In this document: positions 1 to 9,443 of the stretch, one piece after another
How positions within the stretch are numbered: the first letter of the stretch is position 1
How the letters are laid out: every line of letters begins with the position of its first letter
NCBI GenBank assembly: GCA_034520215.1
Contig: JAXHNR010000001.1
Span: 982,560-1,046,559 of the forward strand
Length of the DNA: 64,000 nucleotides
Source of the DNA: Candidatus Krumholzibacteriota bacterium
GTDB lineage: Bacteria > Krumholzibacteriota > Krumholzibacteriia > Krumholzibacteriales > WJIX01
Direction of reading: 5' to 3'
The notes under the pieces: model-generated
What the model was told of the DNA's origin: nothing
What the model saw: the letters and a program-made list of their open reading frames with translations, nothing else
The model's database searches: none
Translations under genes and position numbers: made by a program

Positions 1-1
1 C

Positions 2-397
2 GATGAATGTATAGATTATCTACTGGACAATAAGCTGGATTTTGTGTCGGCTTCTCGTTTTCCCCTTAAAGACAGAACTTCTATGAACATTTCAAATGTG
101 ATTGGTAACAGTATATTGACATTAGCAACATATATATTGTTTATGAGAGGTATAAAGGACTCACAATCGGGTATGTGGATATATAGAAGCAGTATATATA
201 ATAAGTTAGGAGTAAAGAGTGACGGGATGCCGCTAAGTGAAGAGATTAAGATCGCGGCTATAAGAAATTCAGAATTAAAATTTGATGAATATCATGTTAA
301 TTACCACCCGCGTGTTGGCGAAGTAAAACTCAATAAATGGAAAGACGGTTTTGAAAATCTTATCTACCTTTTGAAACTTAGAATGGGTCTGGTTTAG
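2..397 (+). CDS. Family-2 glycosyltransferase, 3' part (5' end outside window)
   Basis: The reading frame is open from the first bases of the window, so only the C-terminal ~131 residues are visible and the GTG at 44 is not a required start. The stretch DFVSASRF followed by a conserved N-x-x-L-T region and DSQSGMWIYR matches the end of the GT-A catalytic domain in dolichyl/undecaprenyl-phosphate sugar synthases (GT2, DPM1/ArnC-like), where the D-x-Q-S-G motif lies near the acceptor site. From the family, it probably moves a sugar from a nucleotide donor to a polyprenyl phosphate at the inner membrane. A small flippase-like gene and a large polytopic protein follow directly, which supports a lipid-linked sugar role. 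The donor sugar cannot be told. Confidence 0.75.
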   Translation, partial: DECIDYLLDNKLDFVSASRFPLKDRTSMNISNVIGNSILTLATYILFMRGIKDSQSGMWIYRSSIYNKLGVKSDGMPLSEEIKIAAIRNSELKFDEYHVNYHPRVGEVKLNKWKDGFENLIYLLKLRMGLV

Positions 398-449
398 CTA
401 TTTTAATAGAATTAAAGGATTAATGGATTCATAAATATAAGGATATTAT

Positions 450-824
450 ATGCTTAAAAATATGTTGATGATAATACTTACGGTAATATTGAATACAGCC
501 GGACAATTTATGATAAAAGCGGGTGTTAATGAAATAGTCAGTAAAACGGGGAAGATTGATTTTAGCAATCTCCTCAGCTGGTTATTAAAAGCGGCTGTCA
601 ATGGATTTGTACTTGGCGGATTTTTTTCTTACGCTCTAAGCGCCGTGTTGTGGATTGTCATCCTCTCAAGAGCTCAACTCAGCTGGGCGTTTCCTATGGT
701 AAGCCTGTCATATGTGATTACAGCACTGGTAGCTCCGGTGCTTTTAAATGAGGCATTTTCTTACATGAGGTTCATTGGAATATTAATAATTTGTCTCGGC
801 GTCTTTTTTGTTAGCAGGACTTAG
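450..824 (+). CDS. Small four-helix DMT/SMR-type membrane protein (ArnE/EmrE-like)
   Basis: The 124-residue protein is almost entirely hydrophobic, with about four predicted membrane segments starting near residues 3, 45, 70 and 100. Its size, helix number and the pattern of small residues fit the small multidrug-resistance/EamA-like fold, including ArnE/ArnF subunits that flip undecaprenyl-phosphate-aminoarabinose. It lies 52 bases after a polyprenyl-phosphate-sugar-synthase-like gene and 50 bases before a large multi-pass protein, so a lipid-linked sugar flippase role is the best inference. A drug exporter of the same fold is the alternative. Confidence 0.65.
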   Translation: MLKNMLMIILTVILNTAGQFMIKAGVNEIVSKTGKIDFSNLLSWLLKAAVNGFVLGGFFSYALSAVLWIVILSRAQLSWAFPMVSLSYVITALVAPVLLNEAFSYMRFIGILIICLGVFFVSRT

Positions 825-874
825 AGCCGCGCTGTGTGTTCTTTTAATAGTTTTGAGCGAAGGAGCACGCTGCT

Positions 875-3487
875 TTGAAAAATCAAACAGCGTTCCCTAT
901 ATTTAATTTAATAGTAGTTATTTTATCTTTTCTGACAGGCGTCAGGATTGTACCTGGGCCTGAGCTTTTAGGAATCATTCTTTCATTCTACTCACTACTG
1001 ATATTACCTCCATTTCTTTTTTTTAATCTCTCGGGTCATAATATAGTTTTCTCTGTGAAAGGCGTATGTGAATTATTTTTCACCGGCCTGGCCTATCTTT
1101 TGTTTCTTGTTTGTCTGGGATTTATCCCCGGAGTTAATTTTGCTATAATTTCAGCAGCAGCTTCAATTATTAACATATTCTTACTGGTAATTATTTACTT
1201 AAGCAGTAGGGATAGACAACGGGCGCACTCGGCGGACGGCGAATTGATCAGAAGGATGTACAGCGGAGAGAGAAGCTACGGAAGGGGGAAAATTCTTCTT
1301 TTCCTAGTTTTTTTTGCTCTCTGCTTTGCTGTTTTCTTCGAGGGAGGTGATATTTCCGTAGATTCTGATTCTCTCGATCACCTTAGTTTTATAAGAAGAT
1401 CACTTGAAAGCGGGGAGATCCTTCCAGGCGATTCTTTCTATATTGACGGCGACGGCAAATCATTTGACCCCAGAAAGGGTATTTGGCATTCCGCATTAGC
1501 TTTACTTACTTATCAGTCAGACGCGGATCCGGTTTATCTTTGGAGAATGCTGCCCTCTTTCCTTTCATTTTTTGTTATTATTTCCTTTTTCTTTTTTGCA
1601 GTAGAACTTCTGGCCTCAACTTCACTGGCTGTTTTTGCTGTTTTGATCCTGCTGCTCTTTTTCAGGGGAGAAGGATTGTTGTGGTTCAGCAAGATTGCTT
1701 ACAGCCGGCATATTGCTCAGGCAATTCTGTGGGCGCAGGCAGGTCTCATGCTGCGCCAGTTAAAGGAATACGGTAATGACAGGAGAACTTATATTTTTCT
1801 GTTTCTATTTGCTTTTGCGGGAGCGGCTGTCCATGTTATATTCCCTGTCTTACTATTTTTATTCCTCGCGGGGCTGTATATATTTGTAAACCTGCCTGGA
1901 GGAAATAAATGGAAAGAGAAATACAGGGGATTGGCGGCAGTTCAGTTAGCCGGCGCTGCTATCCCTCTGATATTCAGACTAATATTTACTACGGGTAAAT
2001 ATAATTTCATTCATTCGCACAGGCAGGGTATTCTTAAGCTGACAAACTCACTTGTGGTTATTGACCCACTGGTGATAGTTGAGAGTTTGGGAATTGCAGT
2101 TCTTTTTGCAATTATTATATCGCCATTCTACTTCCTTGTCGTCTGGAAAAGAAGAAGATTCAATGCTGTGGAAATACTTTTTATCTTGCCCGTACTGCTC
2201 GCAATTACTCCTTTTACGGCGACATTACTGGAGAATTATATGGGTTACCTCTACTTCAGAATTCTTTACGCCGCTCCCGCGGCGTGTTTTCTTTCCTTTA
2301 TAATTTCTGATTTTATAAGGATTCTATTTACCGGTAGATCGAGAATGAATTACCGGGATATATCTTTTAAAAGAAGGATGATTAAACGTGTTGCGGCGTC
2401 AATCGTGCTGATACTTTTTGTTTTATTCCCCATTCGTTATTCTGGGGCTTCTTTTTCAGAAGTAAGGGCTGAGATTGTAATGGGGGAACACGATAATTGC
2501 GGAAGATACGCCACCTTTTTTGATCTTATGAACAGATTGATACCGGAGCATTCCACAATTCTTTCCGACCCTGTGACAAGTTATCTGATATCCGGATTAA
2601 CAGATCACTTTGTCTATGTTGTATCTGCACAGCATGAATCGCCCGCAGATTTAAAGGCAACTGAACGCAACAGGAGAGCCAGAGATGTTTTCTGTACGCC
2701 GCTGAGGATAGAAAATAATAGCGGCTGGATTAATAAAGAGGGTATAGATTATATTTTATTCGATAGGAAAGGAGCAGCCAAGCCTGACTTTTATAGAATA
2801 AACGGTTGTAAATATATCAGCAAGTCGATTTGTAAATTTAGAAAAAATCCGCATTTTAAACAGATCTTGCAGCAAGAGGATTTCGTATTGTTTAAGGTAA
2901 GTTCCGACAGTATCGGCTATGAGCCCGAAGAGTACACATCTGTTGATACATTGGATAATGACCACGTAAGTATTTCCGAGAAGTCTATTTCCGTAAGTGT
3001 CGGCTCAGGTGTTATTCTTGAAGCTTTCGTCATAAATGAACAAGTGATATACTCCGGAGATAGTGTTTCCGGGACTTTCTGGTGGAGTTTGAATAATAAT
3101 GTGGAATTCGGACTTCCCTTAATGTGGAGTGTCCGTTTTGACACCCAATTCCCCAAAGGGGTATTCTACCGATCCTGGTACAGTAAGCAATACAGAAGAT
3201 GGATCGAGAGATCCAATGACACATTCTACCGTTATACTGTCACAAATACTTTAAAGGCAAACGGAAGGTATCCGGATACCTGGAAGAAAGGCGAGATAGT
3301 AAGGCAGGGTTTTTCTTTTGAGCTGCCGGAAGAGCTAAAGCCCGGTAATTACAGAGTTAGAGTAAAAGTAAGGCCGAGGAGTTATTTGCCAAATCGGAAG
3401 CTCAGTGACTATTTGTCGAATAAAGATTCAAGACATGGCGTGTTTATCAAGGATATTTTAGTAAGAAAGAGTGTGGGTAAACATTGA
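875..3487 (+). CDS. Large polytopic membrane protein, possible GT-C glycosyltransferase with C-terminal beta domain
   Basis: The TTG start at 875 has a GGAG ribosome site about 10 bases upstream. The 870-residue protein has about 13 hydrophobic segments in residues 5-520, then a soluble part. An acidic loop after about the fifth helix (residues 155-170, DSDSLDH) could be the catalytic loop expected in GT-C transferases, but I see no diagnostic signature. Residues ~690-860 look like a beta-sandwich: SGDSVSG, then a later FELPEELKPGNYRVRVKV strand pair, reminiscent of sugar-binding domains at the end of some polysaccharide exporters. Position after a GT2 and a flippase-like gene suggests the final transferase of a lipid-linked sugar. 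The name is an inference. Confidence 0.55.
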   Translation: MKNQTAFPIFNLIVVILSFLTGVRIVPGPELLGIILSFYSLLILPPFLFFNLSGHNIVFSVKGVCELFFTGLAYLLFLVCLGFIPGVNFAIISAAASIINIFLLVIIYLSSRDRQRAHSADGELIRRMYSGERSYGRGKILLFLVFFALCFAVFFEGGDISVDSDSLDHLSFIRRSLESGEILPGDSFYIDGDGKSFDPRKGIWHSALALLTYQSDADPVYLWRMLPSFLSFFVIISFFFFAVELLASTSLAVFAVLILLLFFRGEGLLWFSKIAYSRHIAQAILWAQAGLMLRQLKEYGNDRRTYIFLFLFAFAGAAVHVIFPVLLFLFLAGLYIFVNLPGGNKWKEKYRGLAAVQLAGAAIPLIFRLIFTTGKYNFIHSHRQGILKLTNSLVVIDPLVIVESLGIAVLFAIIISPFYFLVVWKRRRFNAVEILFILPVLLAITPFTATLLENYMGYLYFRILYAAPAACFLSFIISDFIRILFTGRSRMNYRDISFKRRMIKRVAASIVLILFVLFPIRYSGASFSEVRAEIVMGEHDNCGRYATFFDLMNRLIPEHSTILSDPVTSYLISGLTDHFVYVVSAQHESPADLKATERNRRARDVFCTPLRIENNSGWINKEGIDYILFDRKGAAKPDFYRINGCKYISKSICKFRKNPHFKQILQQEDFVLFKVSSDSIGYEPEEYTSVDTLDNDHVSISEKSISVSVGSGVILEAFVINEQVIYSGDSVSGTFWWSLNNNVEFGLPLMWSVRFDTQFPKGVFYRSWYSKQYRRWIERSNDTFYRYTVTNTLKANGRYPDTWKKGEIVRQGFSFELPEELKPGNYRVRVKVRPRSYLPNRKLSDYLSNKDSRHGVFIKDILVRKSVGKH

Positions 3488-3503
3488 TTCCGGTTGAATT
3501 AAG

Positions 3504-4640
3504 ATGAAAAATAATAATTTCAAGAAGTCTCCTTTGGTAGTTTATTACTGCGATGCTTCCTATACAGGGGGAGCGGAGAAATATCTGTATTATCTGGCTA
3601 AGTTCATCTCCTCTGAACGATTCCGAACCCATGTTATTTTTGATCAGGATTCATCGGCTGACAAATTTGTTTCCCTGCTTTCAGATGAAGGATTGCCTTT
3701 TACAGACTTATCAGAAACTAAAAATCCCGAGAAGGCAAAATACTCAAGGTTAGCGGGATTACTCCGAAAGTTAAAACCGGATATCCTGCATATAAATCTA
3801 CCCGGACCTTTTGACGCTGGATATAGTCTTATCGCCCCGCTAGCGCGCATCGTCCGAGTAAAGAACATTGTTTCAACAGAACACCTTCCGATGGTCAGCT
3901 CTTTTACTAAATCGCGTCTTCTTAAAGGATTAGGCACAAGGTTTATCAATCGTGTTATAACTGTAAGTTACGATAATAAGATGCATATTGTCCGAAACCA
4001 TCATATACCTGAAAGGAAAATCAGAGTCATATACAACGGCATTCCCGACCCCGGGAAAAATATTGATTACAGCCTCGATTCTTCCGGAAAGAAGGAATGC
4101 GGGAAAAGATTTAATCTTGTAATAGTTGGTTCTCTTGAGGAAAGAAAGGGACAGGCAGATGCTGTTAAATTAATGAAGAGATTGCCGGATTATGTCAATT
4201 TATACATTGTTGGAGATGGGGAAGCCAAACCTGAATTGGAAGAGTTATGCTCAAATTTAAGACTTGAAGAACGTGTTAATTTTACTGGATTCATAGAAAA
4301 TATGTTTGATTTTTTAAGTGGGATGGATCTAATGATTCACCCCTCAAGAGTTGATGCCACACCATACGTAATTTTAGAAGCGATGGCTGTAGGTCTACCC
4401 GTAGTCGCGAGCGGTATTTATGGTATACCGGAATTAATCCAAGACAAAAGAAACGGAATTCTCACTAAGCCGGGAGATGTTGGCGCTCTTGCCGAAGCTG
4501 TCATGTTACTGCTGGGTGACAGGGAATTATACATCGATATGTCGCGAAGTGCCAGAGAACGTTTTCTCCATAAATTCACAATTGAAAATTGTATTAAGGA
4601 TACGGTTAATATATACAATGACCTTCTAAATTCTTCTTGA
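3504..4640 (+). CDS. GT4 family glycosyltransferase
   Basis: A 378-residue cytosolic GT-B enzyme. The N-terminal domain has a glycine-rich TGGAEKY loop near residue 18. The C-terminal domain begins near residue 190 (VIVGSLEERKGQ) and carries the donor-site motif HPSRVDATPYVILEAMA, with the E-x7-E arrangement of GT4 retaining transferases near residues 277-295. The length is normal. It starts 16 bases after the polytopic protein and ends 12 bases before another GT4 gene, so these form one polysaccharide operon. Donor and acceptor sugars cannot be read from sequence. Confidence 0.85.
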   Translation: MKNNNFKKSPLVVYYCDASYTGGAEKYLYYLAKFISSERFRTHVIFDQDSSADKFVSLLSDEGLPFTDLSETKNPEKAKYSRLAGLLRKLKPDILHINLPGPFDAGYSLIAPLARIVRVKNIVSTEHLPMVSSFTKSRLLKGLGTRFINRVITVSYDNKMHIVRNHHIPERKIRVIYNGIPDPGKNIDYSLDSSGKKECGKRFNLVIVGSLEERKGQADAVKLMKRLPDYVNLYIVGDGEAKPELEELCSNLRLEERVNFTGFIENMFDFLSGMDLMIHPSRVDATPYVILEAMAVGLPVVASGIYGIPELIQDKRNGILTKPGDVGALAEAVMLLLGDRELYIDMSRSARERFLHKFTIENCIKDTVNIYNDLLNSS

Positions 4641-4652
4641 AGGAGGGATAGA

Positions 4653-5870
4653 TTGAAGATAGTTATAGCGCTTTCATATTCTCCATATCCGATTAGAAGC
4701 GGGACCGACAGACTTGTCATGAATCTTATCAGAGGGCTCTCCGAAAGACACCACGTTAAGCTTGTTACAATGACCTTAGAGAAACAAAAGCTTGAAAAAC
4801 TTCGTGAGATTGAGAATGAAAGAGTAAGCGTTACAGCTATAATTGCTCCGCAAAGAAGAGGGTTTGCCGGTAAGCTGTTTTGCAAGGTAAAAAATATTCT
4901 TCTGCTATTATTTTCGAGGATACCTCTTGATACTCTTTATGCCGCTCCCGGGAGATATCTTAAGCTGGTAACCGGCGTTGCGCGAAGTTGGAAAGCTGAT
5001 CTAGTAATGGTAAATTACTGGCATTTGTATAAGCTTCATAAGATGTTAAAGGGTTTTGAGGTTGTTCTGGTAACCCATGACCTGGATTATCTAGTCCATC
5101 CGGGAAGAATTTCTTCAACTTCGGGATTTTTCAGAAGGCGGCTAAAGAGTATAGACATTGCAATGAAAATAAGGGTCGAAGAAGAAGCGTATAGAAGTTT
5201 CGATAAGATACTGACTGTAAACGTAAAAGAAGCAGAGGAGTTAAAAAAATATATCGATGACAAGAACAAATCTGTTAAAACGCTTCCGATGGCAATTGAC
5301 CTGAGGAAATTCGATCCATCTGTTTATCGAAGAAAACACAACAGAGTTCTTTTGATCGGTAATTTTGCTTCTGATTTCAATGCCGACGCCCTTGACTATA
5401 TGGTAAATTCCATATTCCCGCTTATTTTGAAAGAAAGGCCGGGGACAATTCTAGATATTGTCGGAGCCGGTGTACCCGAAAAACTTAAGAAAGAAAAAGG
5501 TGATGAAATTATTTTCAGGGGAAGGGTGGAGGATGTAGTTCCTTATCTAGGTAAGTGCTCGACATTGGTTATACCCCTGAGGTTTGCCGGCGGTGTCAGA
5601 ATTAGAATGCTTGAAGCTGCCGCAATGGGTGTTCCTGTCGTCAGCACACCGGTGGGAGTAAGAGGTATGAATCTTTGTAATGGCAGAGAATATATCGAAG
5701 CTTCCGGAGCGGAAGAATTTGCGTCTGCTGTTCTCAAGGTATTGGAAGATGAAGAGCTTGCGCGTGAAATAAGTAAAAATGTGCGTTGCTGGGCGGAAAA
5801 GGAAATTTCACTCAGAACCTATCCGGAGAGGCTTCAAAACGTACTCGAAGCTTTTGAAAGCGAGAGTTGA
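4653..5870 (+). CDS. GT4 family glycosyltransferase
   Basis: The TTG start at 4653 is preceded by a strong AAGGAGG about six bases away. The 405-residue protein begins with the nucleotide-sugar GT-B pattern (SYSPYPIRSGTDRLV) and ends with a donor-binding region, FAGGVRIRMLEAAAMGVPVVS, typical of GT4 enzymes that use a Rossmann-like C-terminal domain (from about residue 225). It is the last gene of the first plus-strand glycan operon and faces the convergent trehalose operon across 59 bases, where I see no clear terminator. Substrates are unknown. Confidence 0.85.
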   Translation: MKIVIALSYSPYPIRSGTDRLVMNLIRGLSERHHVKLVTMTLEKQKLEKLREIENERVSVTAIIAPQRRGFAGKLFCKVKNILLLLFSRIPLDTLYAAPGRYLKLVTGVARSWKADLVMVNYWHLYKLHKMLKGFEVVLVTHDLDYLVHPGRISSTSGFFRRRLKSIDIAMKIRVEEEAYRSFDKILTVNVKEAEELKKYIDDKNKSVKTLPMAIDLRKFDPSVYRRKHNRVLLIGNFASDFNADALDYMVNSIFPLILKERPGTILDIVGAGVPEKLKKEKGDEIIFRGRVEDVVPYLGKCSTLVIPLRFAGGVRIRMLEAAAMGVPVVSTPVGVRGMNLCNGREYIEASGAEEFASAVLKVLEDEELAREISKNVRCWAEKEISLRTYPERLQNVLEAFESES

Positions 5871-5929
5871 TCAGTAATTATAAAGATATATTTCTTTATG
5901 ATCTTAAAAATGTTTAAAGTAAGACTGGC

Positions 5930-7384
5930 TTAACCTTTTCTTAATTTAGGGTATTTGTCCAGGTTGCCCGCGGAGGCGGCACTCAGGAATGAATCTAACC
6001 ACCAGTATATATCATATTTCTGAATAGATTTCTGCAATCTGCCCATTTGTTTTTTTCTTTTTTTCAAGCTCATATTAATAGCTGAGTAAATAGCATCTGC
6101 CACTTCATCTATATTATATGGATTTACAAGCAATACATCATCCTTCATCTGTGAGGCGGCTCCCGCGAATTCACTTAGGATAACAGACCCTGATTTTTCA
6201 ATGTTAGACGCGCAGTATTCCTTCGCTATTAAATTCATTCCATCCTTTAAAGGAGTTATTAAAGCAATTTCTGCGGTTCTGTAGTACGCGAGAAGCTCGC
6301 TTCTTGGCAAGGACCTGTGAATGTAATGTATTGGAACCCAGCCCGATCTTGTGTATTGGCCGTTAATTTCACTAATCAGATGTTCGATATTAAGCTTAAG
6401 TTCTTGGTACATAGGAATATTGCGTCTGCTCGGCACTACAACCTGAATCAGAGTTACTTTTCTATGGAGTTCCGGATGAGTCAACAGGAGCTTACAAAAT
6501 GCCTGAAGCCTGTATGTAATGCCTTTCGTGTAATCAAGGCGGTCGATTCCAAGAATTAATTTACTGTTAGGTATGTCCTCATGTATAAACCAGGCATGAT
6601 CAGCGACGGTTTTTGATCTTGCCATCTTAGAGAATTCATTGTAATCGATACTTATCGGAAAACTACCTATCTTTAGATTCTTATCACCTGCAAACACGTT
6701 TATAAACTTTCCGTTTTTTCTTGTTTTAGCGCCCTTGATAAATGTTTCAAGACATTGAATGAAATTTCTACTATCCCGTTCGGATTGAAAGCCTATTAGG
6801 TCGTAATCAAGTATGGCGAGAAGAATCTCTTTTCTCCAGGGAAGCTTGGAAAAGATGTCGAGGGGGGGGAATGGTATATGAAGATAAAAGGCCAGGTTAT
6901 TTTCAAAATTTTCCGCACGGAGATATTTGGCGACACACATAAGGTGATAATCATGAATCCAGATAAAGTCGTTTTGTTTTGTTGTTTTTTTCAGAACGGA
7001 AGCGAATCTTTCATTAATCAATTTATAGAATTTCCAGTAGTCAGGATCAAAATTGCAGTATGCCTGAAGATCATGGAATAAAGGCCATATTACTTCGTTC
7101 GAAAAGCCCTGATAATATTTCTGTACTTCTTCTTCAGTCATCTGTACGGCTTCCATCTTGTATCCGGCTTTTTCTGAAGCAGCGTTTAATGAATCGGAAA
7201 TGTCTGTAATTTCAAATGTGCCCGGCCACCCTACCCATAGCCCCCCTCTGTCTCTGAGAACAGGCGCGAGTGCCGTAACCAGGCCTCCTGATCCGGGTTC
7301 TACTTTCCAGCTCCCGTCAACTTTTTTAAAGACAAACGGGAGTCTGTTTGATGCAATCACAAGTCGTTGAGAAGAATCATTCAT
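5930..7384 (-). CDS. otsA: Trehalose-6-phosphate synthase
   Basis: A 484-residue GT20 enzyme that joins glucose from UDP- or ADP-glucose to glucose-6-phosphate. Key motifs are intact: IASNRLPF at the N terminus, the PGSGGL donor loop near residue 32, IHDYHLM near 143, HIPFP near 167, DRLDYTKGI near 280, and KDGMNLIAKEY near 377. The length is typical of bacterial OtsA. It is the last gene of a minus-strand operon and its start overlaps the end of otsB by 8 bases, implying translational coupling of synthase and phosphatase. Confidence 0.95.
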   Translation of the reverse strand: MNDSSQRLVIASNRLPFVFKKVDGSWKVEPGSGGLVTALAPVLRDRGGLWVGWPGTFEITDISDSLNAASEKAGYKMEAVQMTEEEVQKYYQGFSNEVIWPLFHDLQAYCNFDPDYWKFYKLINERFASVLKKTTKQNDFIWIHDYHLMCVAKYLRAENFENNLAFYLHIPFPPLDIFSKLPWRKEILLAILDYDLIGFQSERDSRNFIQCLETFIKGAKTRKNGKFINVFAGDKNLKIGSFPISIDYNEFSKMARSKTVADHAWFIHEDIPNSKLILGIDRLDYTKGITYRLQAFCKLLLTHPELHRKVTLIQVVVPSRRNIPMYQELKLNIEHLISEINGQYTRSGWVPIHYIHRSLPRSELLAYYRTAEIALITPLKDGMNLIAKEYCASNIEKSGSVILSEFAGAASQMKDDVLLVNPYNIDEVADAIYSAINMSLKKRKKQMGRLQKSIQKYDIYWWLDSFLSAASAGNLDKYPKLRKG

Positions 7385-8174
7385 AATTAGTTTCTAACGC
7401 TCCTGCCAATTCGTTCAAGAAATCAAGTAGTTCACCGGGGGGTTTTAACCAGATATCTGCCTCCGTTGAACGGTATCGGGGTTTAGCTAGAACAGAGAGT
7501 CCTTTTCCCTTGAGAGCTCTGAAAGCATCTTCGTCGGTAAAATCGTCCCCCATATATATTACAGGTATTTCTTCCCGGTATTGATTCAAAATGGAATCCA
7601 CAACATTTCCCTTGGTAATATTTTCCGGTCTAATCTCTATGCCACCGTCAAATTCGGAAATTGTCAAGTCATTTTTTTTAATAATATTCTCCCACATGCT
7701 TACAACTCTTTTTTTAAGATTATAAATTTTACTTGATGACAGCTCGCGCCAATGTAGAGCGAGTGAAGAATATTTCTGCTCACATCTTTTCCATAACCCC
7801 TTCTTTATAACCGCTTCTTTCGCTTCCTTGAGGCCATTTATTGTCTGCCGGGAAAGTTCTGTTGTCAGAAGATTGCCATCTTCGGTTATTTTCTCAGCTC
7901 CATGACAGCCCCATATTTCCGGGTACTTTTCAAGATCAAGCAACAGCCGTATGTCGCTAACAGATCTACCGCTTACTATTATGATTTTGCAATTATTTAA
8001 ATCAATCAATTTAGTTAATATTTCTTTGATTCCTCTATACGGAACGGCTTTGGATCGTTTTTTTTTGAAAGGAGCAAGGGTACCGTCATAATCTAAAAGT
8101 ATAATTGTTTCGGGGGAGATTGAAACCCTATGGAGAAAACTGGTGAGGTTGATTCTATTATTCAAAACTTTCAT
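7377..8174 (-). CDS. otsB: Trehalose-6-phosphate phosphatase
   Basis: A 265-residue HAD-superfamily hydrolase that dephosphorylates the OtsA product to trehalose. The nucleophile motif LLDYDGTLAPF is near residue 27, the second HAD motif (SGRS) near 64, and the metal-binding GDDFTDEDAF motif near 210, all expected for TPP. Length matches the family. It lies 27 bases downstream of a TreT-like gene and overlaps otsA, so one transcript carries both the two-step and the one-step trehalose routes. Confidence 0.94.
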   Translation of the reverse strand: MKVLNNRINLTSFLHRVSISPETIILLDYDGTLAPFKKKRSKAVPYRGIKEILTKLIDLNNCKIIIVSGRSVSDIRLLLDLEKYPEIWGCHGAEKITEDGNLLTTELSRQTINGLKEAKEAVIKKGLWKRCEQKYSSLALHWRELSSSKIYNLKKRVVSMWENIIKKNDLTISEFDGGIEIRPENITKGNVVDSILNQYREEIPVIYMGDDFTDEDAFRALKGKGLSVLAKPRYRSTEADIWLKPPGELLDFLNELAGALETNYE

Positions 8175-8201
8175 AGTTATTGATAATCAAAGATTTGGCT
8201 G

Positions 8202-9443
8202 CTATTCCAGTTCAATTCGTTCTTCCTGCCCGCGCAGCAGGGAAACTATAACAGTCAAATATTCCCTTAGGTGTCTTGTGAGAAGAAAATTTTCAGTGAC
8301 GAAGCTTTTTGCCTTTTTCCCCATTTCATCCAGCCTGTCGCGGTGGAATAGGAGATATCGAGTTCTCAGCGCTGCTCCTTCAGGTGTTCTTACAAGAAAA
8401 CCGGTTTGATGGTTTACGACCTGAATGCGTATACCTCCCGTATCACCTCCAACAACCGGCTTTCCTTTCCACATTCCTTCCGTAACGGTGAGCCCGAATC
8501 CTTCACGCGTTGATTTCTGTAGTATGATATCTGAAGATCTTTGAAGAGCGTTTATTGTTCTGTGGGCATCTGATGGTAGAAGAAGAATATGAATGTCCGG
8601 ATCTTTCCCTGCGGCATTACGTACTTCATCAATCACCTTCTGAGATTCCGGGTCATCAGATGCTTCTCCGCCGGCGAGAATAAGCTGCAGGTCCGGGGCG
8701 AACTTCTTAGTAAGTCTGTATGCCTTAATAACGCCTACAGGATCTTTGAAATAGTCATACCGTGATACCTGAAGCATTGTTGGCCGATTAGTGTCGATGC
8801 CAAGGTCAGAGACTGTTTTTTCAATTTCATCTTCATCCAATTCAATGTTTTTCTCACTCAAGGGATCGATGCTTGGAGGAATCAGATATTGTATATGCGG
8901 TAGAACTTGAGAGAAGGCGGGAATCGAGAAGATACTGGCATCGTAGTTAATAATGTGTTTTTTGATGAACTTCCAGGTTGATCTGTTCGGGTGGCTTACA
9001 TCGATATGACAGCGCCATATCCATCTTCCTTTTCTATTAGGGAAAGAAGCTAATAAAGAAGCCGGCTGAGGATCGTGAATAAACACAATATCAGCGTCAT
9101 TCAAAGTGTCGCGCAGCCTGTGAGCGTTTTCCTCGTTAACTTTTTCGTATTCTCTTATCAGGTTTTTCTGTATTTTGATATCTTTTCCCTGCAGCCCGTT
9201 GTGGAAATTCTTTGTGCATTTGAAAAACTTAGGCGATCCTTCTATAACTTCCCAGCTGACATTGATGCCAAGTTCCTTCTTAAGCGGAATAAGTTTGTTT
9301 AGAATTTCCGCTACTCCGCCTCCCTGTCTTGTAGAGTTTACGTGTACGACTCTGATATCTTTCAGAAGCGCGGCAAGTTGATGAAGCTGATTTATTACTT
9401 CTTCTCCAACAATTTCGGAGTACTGTTTGAGCATTGTACTCAT
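8202..9443 (-). CDS. treT: TreT-like trehalose synthase (GT4, nucleotide-glucose + glucose)
   Basis: A 413-residue GT4 protein. The N-terminal HVNSTRQGGGVAEIL segment (residues 34-48), EVIEGSPKFFKCTKNFHN, IHDPQP near residue 125 and the donor motif REGFGLTVTEGMWKGKPVVGG near 320 are the pattern of TreT, the trehalose glycosyltransferring synthase first known from Thermococcales, which makes trehalose from ADP- or UDP-glucose and free glucose and can run in reverse. The assignment rests on remembered family motifs and on the flanking otsB and otsA genes. The start touches the preceding gene at one base (9443), suggesting tight coupling. Confidence 0.85.
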   Translation of the reverse strand: MSTMLKQYSEIVGEEVINQLHQLAALLKDIRVVHVNSTRQGGGVAEILNKLIPLKKELGINVSWEVIEGSPKFFKCTKNFHNGLQGKDIKIQKNLIREYEKVNEENAHRLRDTLNDADIVFIHDPQPASLLASFPNRKGRWIWRCHIDVSHPNRSTWKFIKKHIINYDASIFSIPAFSQVLPHIQYLIPPSIDPLSEKNIELDEDEIEKTVSDLGIDTNRPTMLQVSRYDYFKDPVGVIKAYRLTKKFAPDLQLILAGGEASDDPESQKVIDEVRNAAGKDPDIHILLLPSDAHRTINALQRSSDIILQKSTREGFGLTVTEGMWKGKPVVGGDTGGIRIQVVNHQTGFLVRTPEGAALRTRYLLFHRDRLDEMGKKAKSFVTENFLLTRHLREYLTVIVSLLRGQEERIELE

